This document shows, piece by piece, positions 59,165-64,000 of a stretch of DNA of 64,000 nucleotides. Positions within the stretch are counted from its first letter, which is position 1, and every line of letters begins with the position of its first letter. A model generated the notes under the pieces. The model did no database searches, had not been told where the DNA came from, and worked only from the letters and a program-made list of their open reading frames with translations. Source of the DNA: Ramazzottius varieornatus. Lineage: Eukaryota; Tardigrada; Eutardigrada; Parachela; Ramazzottiidae. The translations under genes were made by a program, and so were the position numbers. Where the stretch lies: NCBI GenBank assembly GCA_001949185.1, contig BDGG01000002.1, forward strand, positions 1,919,826-1,983,825, read 5' to 3'.

Positions 59165-60180
59165 TAAGCCGTGTTCCGAATTCTGAGTTAACTTTTAGCC
59201 CGGAAGCTTCGCTTTTTTCCGATCTCGATAATTCCTTAGATCTAACTTACCTAGTGATTTTTGGTACCACTCTGCTTTGGATTTTTAGTTCTCACTTGTC
59301 TTCCATCTAACTTTCTTCTCGATGGCAGGGCGTTTGCTCGGCTTTTGCCCAATATTTTTCCTATGGCGTTTATATTTCTCTTGCCTCCACTGATTTCTCT
59401 TAGTTATTAATTTGACAAAAAACTCTTGTCACGAATTTCCTTTTAAACGATGTGTGGGTTCTGAGAGATCGTGGTCAATCTTTGTGGAATAGACATGTGT
59501 AGTCGGCGAACAAACTTGTCCAGATCGTTTCGAGCAGTAAGCGTCGGAAGAGCTTTCTAGAGCAGGAGCCATTGTGGTCCTTGAAAAATCCAACCCTTTA
59601 AGCGTTGAGTTAGCCGGCAGCTTGCATGCAAAACGCCGTACCTTACCAGCTAATTTTGAGCGATGCGTGAGTAATTTTGAGCAATTTGAGCGGAGAACTT
59701 TAGAGCGTTTCCTCAGCTTCGGACTCGGGGACCCGGAGGACGGGGAGCATGTCGAGGATGAAAGCGCTGATCTGGCTGCCGACGCAACACTGCTGCCAGC
59801 GATACTGGATTCTGCAAAAACCGTCAGCAACCATAAGTGCAGCAGTCCTCAACAACCAATTTGCGTACTTTTCAGTGGTTCGTCGAAGAGCGCCTGCTGG
59901 GTCGCCGCAAACTCCTGACTTTCTGAGCCAATGCAAGCTGATCCTGTGATGTCTTATCTTTTCCTTCGCTTTGTTGCGGGAAAATAACCTTCGACTATGA
60001 AAGGAATTTCAGACGGTAGCGAAACGATCACGGGCTTTCACCAACAGAGCAACAGCCGAGCACGCCGGTCATAATACATATCAAAAAGCGAAGAACCTAT
60101 GTATGCCCCGCTACGGATCTCTGTCGGTCTCAGACTGGGAGCGCCGATATGCCAACCATGTCCGTGTAGGTGTTCGGCTA
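59165..60180. other. Gene-poor region with a palindromic-element remnant
   Basis: 59498-59540 (CGGCGAACAAACTTGTCCAG, ATCGTTTCGAGCAGTAAGCG) matches the outer end of the palindromic family, but the rest is not recognisable. GTTGAGTTAGCC at 59602 resembles the TIR of the neighbouring transposon. The open frame at 59574-59918 has no family. Confidence 0.45.
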
Positions 60181-62842
60181 CGAGGGAGAGGTTATTGAGT
60201 TAGCCATAACGACCTGCGGTTGTTGAGTTAGCCACCGCTGGGGTATGTGGTGGCGCACAGTCAGGGCAATAGCCAAAAAACGCGGTAGAATCAATACCGC
60301 TCCTTTAAACTGCCGTACGAGGCGCATACCGCTGTTATAAAGGCTGATAATTTCGAGAGCCGAATGAACATTTTCTTGACCGGAATGCCCATCGCAGAAC
60401 TGAAACTCGCACATCATCGTCGTATAAGAGCACTTCGTTTGACACCAAATATTATCCACAGAACACTCAGGTAAGCTACTAGATAAAACAGCGGAACCTG
60501 CATGAATATTCTAGCTAGTAGCTTTAGTCGTTTTCTGTTTCTTTACGGCACGTGTGCTTTTGAGTAGAGCGCTGTTTAAGACTTCACTTGGGTTCGGGTC
60601 TGGTTCCTTGTCCGACGCTTTTCGCTTCACCGAACGGGCTTTCTACCCGGAGCGTTTTTCGGAGGTTTGGGAATAGCAGCTGCAGCGTGTCGAATTCTTG
60701 GCTTGCTTTCGCCCTTCGAATGGCTGCTAGAGAGGCGGTTCTTGCTCTAGCTGCTGCTCAATTCTTTTCCAGATGGGACTGGAAATTTTCCTCGTTGGTT
60801 AAACTTCCAGCGTCGAGGTTCAGATGCTCGTTCTTCTCGCGACGGACTTTCTTGGGCGCAGCAGCAAACAGCGAAGCTTACAGCGAAAATGCTAGAACAG
60901 CACCTGAAGTTACACCTCGCTGTTTGAGCCTGACGAATTTTGATGTCGTCTTGATCATTTTGGCCGGCGATGTCAAATTCAGCCATCAAAACGTCAGCCA
61001 AACGGTCAAAGCTGGAACGATAGTCTTTCGGAGCGGAGTCCGCTGTCTCATCGAGAGGGGTAGGACAATGTCGAGTCTTCACAGTCGCACGACTAACCTC
61101 AAGAGTGAAAGGAAAGAGTCCCGATTTCTGGAATCCAGAGGTAAAATTCCGCCCAGGGTTGAATAAGTGCTGCGGCGAGCACACTTCAGTGTGAAACCAC
61201 AGTTTGACGAGATGAGAGAGCAGATTATCCTTGGTGACCTAAATTTTACAGAACGGAACATTAGTTAGGTGGATTCCACAGAAATTTAAAGGACCAAAGT
61301 TTGACCAGTCCTTCAATAACAACACCACGATGCCTCAAATAATCTCCCCATGCTCTTTTAACTTGCCCAAAGACGGAGATATCAAGAGGCTGCAGATGAT
61401 TGATTTGGCCAGCAGGTAAGGCAAAGACGTACACGATCTTTCCGGTTTCCGCCTCGAACTCCTTGATGTATTTCATCAGAGTGAAGTTGTTGATATGGGA
61501 GAAGTGTTCATCAACGAAAATCACATTCTAAAATTATAATAAGCATGACGTCATACGTCAAAAGTAATGCATTCGAGCAAGCCCAACAGACGACTGCATA
61601 ATGATGTACTGCGCAACTCATGTATTATTAGGTTTCTTACCTTCATTTTGGTCATTGCCCGAAATACGACCATCTTGATATAGCTTGCGAAATGCATTTG
61701 GTCCATAGTGCCGGACTCACACCCTGGTAGCAGTGTCCACCTGTGTCATCCAGACGAGATCGAACGTGACGTTTTCTGGAGAACAGCGCCATAAAAGGAA
61801 GCTGGATTCCAGCCGCGTTGCCACAAGGTAGGATAGTCACCAATTCTTTCTCTGTTCCGTCGTACTGGGAGTAAATTTGCCTCATTCCTTTCCGTCCAAC
61901 GACTCTGTCCAACATTTGACCCGGGTTGAACGCAGATTCGTCCAAGTTCCAAACTCGATCTGGCTCGTCGAGGAATCCTCCGTTATGAAGCTCCGTCAAT
62001 TTAGCGATGTACCTGTCCGCCAGCTCGTGCGTCCACTCTCGTTCCTTCTTTCGGTTATTGGCATGGGTTATTCGTAATGATAGTTGTGGATGGCGCTTGA
62101 GGAATCTTCGAAAGTGCTGATCGTTGAACGCTGTGTGGACGAGGCCTGGAAAAACAAAGGAAATCCATAAGAGCTGACCAAAATTCGAATATTACATTAA
62201 AATTGGGATAAATCAGCTTACCAAGTCGACTGTTCATCTCAATGATTGCTGCGGCACAGTCTTGTCGGTTAGGGGGGATCCCAGTATCTTTACAGCTCAA
62301 CAGTAAGTCTTTCGGGGCATTTTCTTCGTGGGGAGGAATTTTATGCTGTTTGACTTCTGGTGTGTCGACCATTCAACCGATTGTCCAGCGTCTGCCGGTC
62401 TACTCCGTGCGCCTCCGCAGTTTCCCGCATCCCCCATCTCATTTCTCTCACTGCATGAACCGCTGCTTGCATCGTTAACTGCGCATGGACCTCTAGTGCA
62501 GTCTTCAACCAGAGACGCCATGTTTATTCCGACAGAGTTGATAACAAAACTGCGGTACGAAATGTGGCCTCGCAGTGAAAAGAATAACTTTCATTGTCAT
62601 TGAAAACCGCGTCGCCAGCGCCTCTATTGGCCTCAGATTCAGTTCTGGTCCAGGCTCTCTAACATGGGGTTTGACAGTTTGCCGAACTGCGGATCTTGTG
62701 CATGCATTGAAAACCTAAGCCCATCGCAAGAAGTACCATTCGACAGCCCGTCATTTTCTCTGGTGAATCATCCAAACATGTGTTAGAATATGTCAGATAG
62801 AACGGGCGAAAACAGGTGGCTAACTCAATAACCTCTCCCTCG
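60181..62842 (-). mobile_element. DDE transposon with 26-bp TIRs, 2662 bp
   Basis: Perfect 26-bp terminal inverted repeats at 60181-60206 and 62817-62842 (CGAGGGAGAGGTTATTGAGT plus TAGCCA), flanked by TA on both sides (60179-60180, 62843-62844). TTGAGTTAGCC is repeated just inside the left end. It carries a minus-strand DDE_1-type transposase. A related solo end lies at 3506 in receptor copy 2. Confidence 0.9.
60750..62472 (-). pseudogene. DDE_1 (Jerky/pogo-like) transposase, frameshifted
   Basis: ATG 62472 opens an N-terminal HTH (MQAAVHAVREMRWGMRETAE, GVDRQTLDNRLNGR). The frame then hits TAA after RSQTA. The next homologous block (PPHEENAPKDLLLSC, IPPNRQDCAAAIIEM) continues one frame over, so one extra T near 62343 looks like a disabling insertion. 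The core is at 62150-61660: FRRFLKRHPQLSLR, VWNLDESAFNPGQM (first Asp), TILPCGNAAGIQLPFMALF. Then come FVDEHFSHINNF (second Asp) and LQPLDISVFGQVKRAW (third) near 61510-61350. The C-terminal SGFQKSGLFPF motif is near 61120. Probably inactive as it stands. Confidence 0.75.
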
Positions 62843-62949
62843 TACAGTTGCCGCCTACGGGCGACATGGACCGAAATGTAAGTACGCCGACACGATTTCC
62901 TCAACGAATCTCTTCGACGTGCTCTGGGGTCCTGTCAAGCCCACGCTGT

Positions 62950-63375
62950 CCTGGAACCTAACGGCGTGCCTCGTGACGACAGCAAGAAGCGCCCAGATGG
63001 TATGACATTGGCACCGTGGAGCGAAGGTAAGGCTTTAGTGTGGGATGTGACCTGTGCGGACACCCCGTGCGAGACCTACGTGGATGGATCACCGCAGAAC
63101 GCCGGCTAACAGGGCAGACGAACGCAAGAGTACGAAGTACCAAAGACTGCGAGGTACTTATTTTGTCTGTCCTGTCGGGTTTTAGATGTCTGGGACGCTT
63201 GGACCTGCAGCTTACAGCCTTCAGAAAGACATCGGAAGAAGGATGGCTGAACATACCGGGCCAGAGATCTTTTGAATTTTTACGTCGGCGAGTGAGCATT
63301 GATATTCAATGTGGTAATGCTGCGTCTGTTTTGGGAAATTTTCCCTCTTCCCGCGCACGTGGGCTCGAGGAAGTC
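62950..63375 (+). pseudogene. Tail of a non-LTR reverse-transcriptase gene
   Basis: LEPNGVPRDDSKKRPDGMTL then APWSEGKALVWDVTCADT matches the conserved region that follows the RT domain in many animal non-LTR elements (RPDG-T--PW--G--L-WD-TC-DT). After a stop, the frame changes and ends FLRRRVSIDIQCGNAASVLG, the usual end block of that region. At least two frame changes. No RT catalytic core is in the window. Confidence 0.75.
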
Positions 63376-63689
63376 TTTTGATTCTGAATGTGAGCAGCGA
63401 GATAGTCCAGCATATTTTTGGTGGTTGGATCCGCAGTACTTTGTTAGTTTCGGGTTATCTGTGGATTGGTTAGTCCACCAATTATCGAATCGAGAAAACC
63501 CATCGGCTGTATCGACTGGTTCTTGACGCACGAAGAGATGGAACAAGAAACCTCTCCTGTGGCTAGCGAAGTCCTACTTGCCTTTGGAGGTACCAGTAAA
63601 ACTTTATATCTGAGCCACTAAACTATCGAGTTTCAGCTATGAATCGATCTGGAAGTCCGGTAAACGAATATACACAAGGTGTATACGAA

Positions 63690-63785
63690 TAACAATATGC
63701 CTTGGTGGAGCACTTTTGTGTCAGGATTGGCTGAAAACGTGCGCCACCGAAGGTAGACGACCTTGTACATTTCGTTTGCCGCCCC
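63690..63785. repeat. Palindromic element copy 13
   Basis: TTGGCTGAAAACGTGCGCCA, then CGAAGGTAGACGACCTTGTA and CATTTCGTTTGCCG. The right half is well preserved, the left half (GGTGGAGCACTTTTG) is diverged. Confidence 0.65.
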
Positions 63786-64000
63786 TCCATTTATCAATGT
63801 TGCATTACCCAGAATTTAGATCCATGTTTCGATGCTGTGCAGCAAACTATGATCATCGGTACGTGCAGAAGATCAGTTACGCGCCAATCTACGGACCTTC
63901 TTTCAAGCGGAACCGATAAAACCACGACTACTCTGCAGTGGCCTCCGTACTTTATGATCAGGTACCTGGCAATTCAAGCACGGTTGTATCAAGAAATCGA

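Overview
The window is a piece of an invertebrate animal genome. It has many short spliced introns (about 50-80 bp, GT-AG with several GC-AG), animal gene families (receptor guanylate cyclase, insulin-like peptide, Dicer, THOC5, SLC25A38) and abundant DNA-transposon debris. A small-genome ecdysozoan such as a tardigrade would fit, but nothing in the sequence proves the taxon.

Layout. 1-21,160: a head-to-tail array of three receptor-type guanylate-cyclase-like genes on the + strand. The first (1-2163) stops just after its membrane segment. The second (2544-11634) has an open reading frame throughout, but its cyclase domain lacks key catalytic residues. The third (13468-21160) is a dead copy with a Tigger/pogo-like transposon sitting inside a kinase-domain exon. 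A 478-bp stretch of the kinase domain, intron included, is almost identical between copies 2 and 3.

21,600-37,000: single-copy genes. These are a secreted proline-rich protein (-), a long disordered protein with a Ki-67/Repo-Man-like PP1-docking motif (-), a small single-pass membrane protein (+), an insulin-like peptide (+), a mitochondrial glycine carrier SLC25A38 homologue (-), a short THOC5 homologue (-) and, diverging from it, a CS-domain protein (+).

37,252-46,166: a complete Dicer gene (-) with helicase, DUF283, platform/PAZ, both RNase III domains and a dsRBD. All catalytic acidic residues I can check are present.

46,400-64,000: a transposon-rich tract. It holds a 786-bp TIR element, a broken hAT transposase, a MED15/KIX-like gene (+), nested foldback elements with a G-rich core, an unrecognised multi-exon gene (+), a 2.66-kb element with 26-bp TIRs and a DDE transposase (-), and the tail of a non-LTR reverse-transcriptase gene.

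The main unexplained structure is a family of about 14 short palindromic elements (core AAGTGGCGCACGC... / ...GCGTGCGCCACTT). They lie almost only in introns of the single-copy genes from 23 kb onward, four of them inside Dicer, and none was seen in the receptor array.
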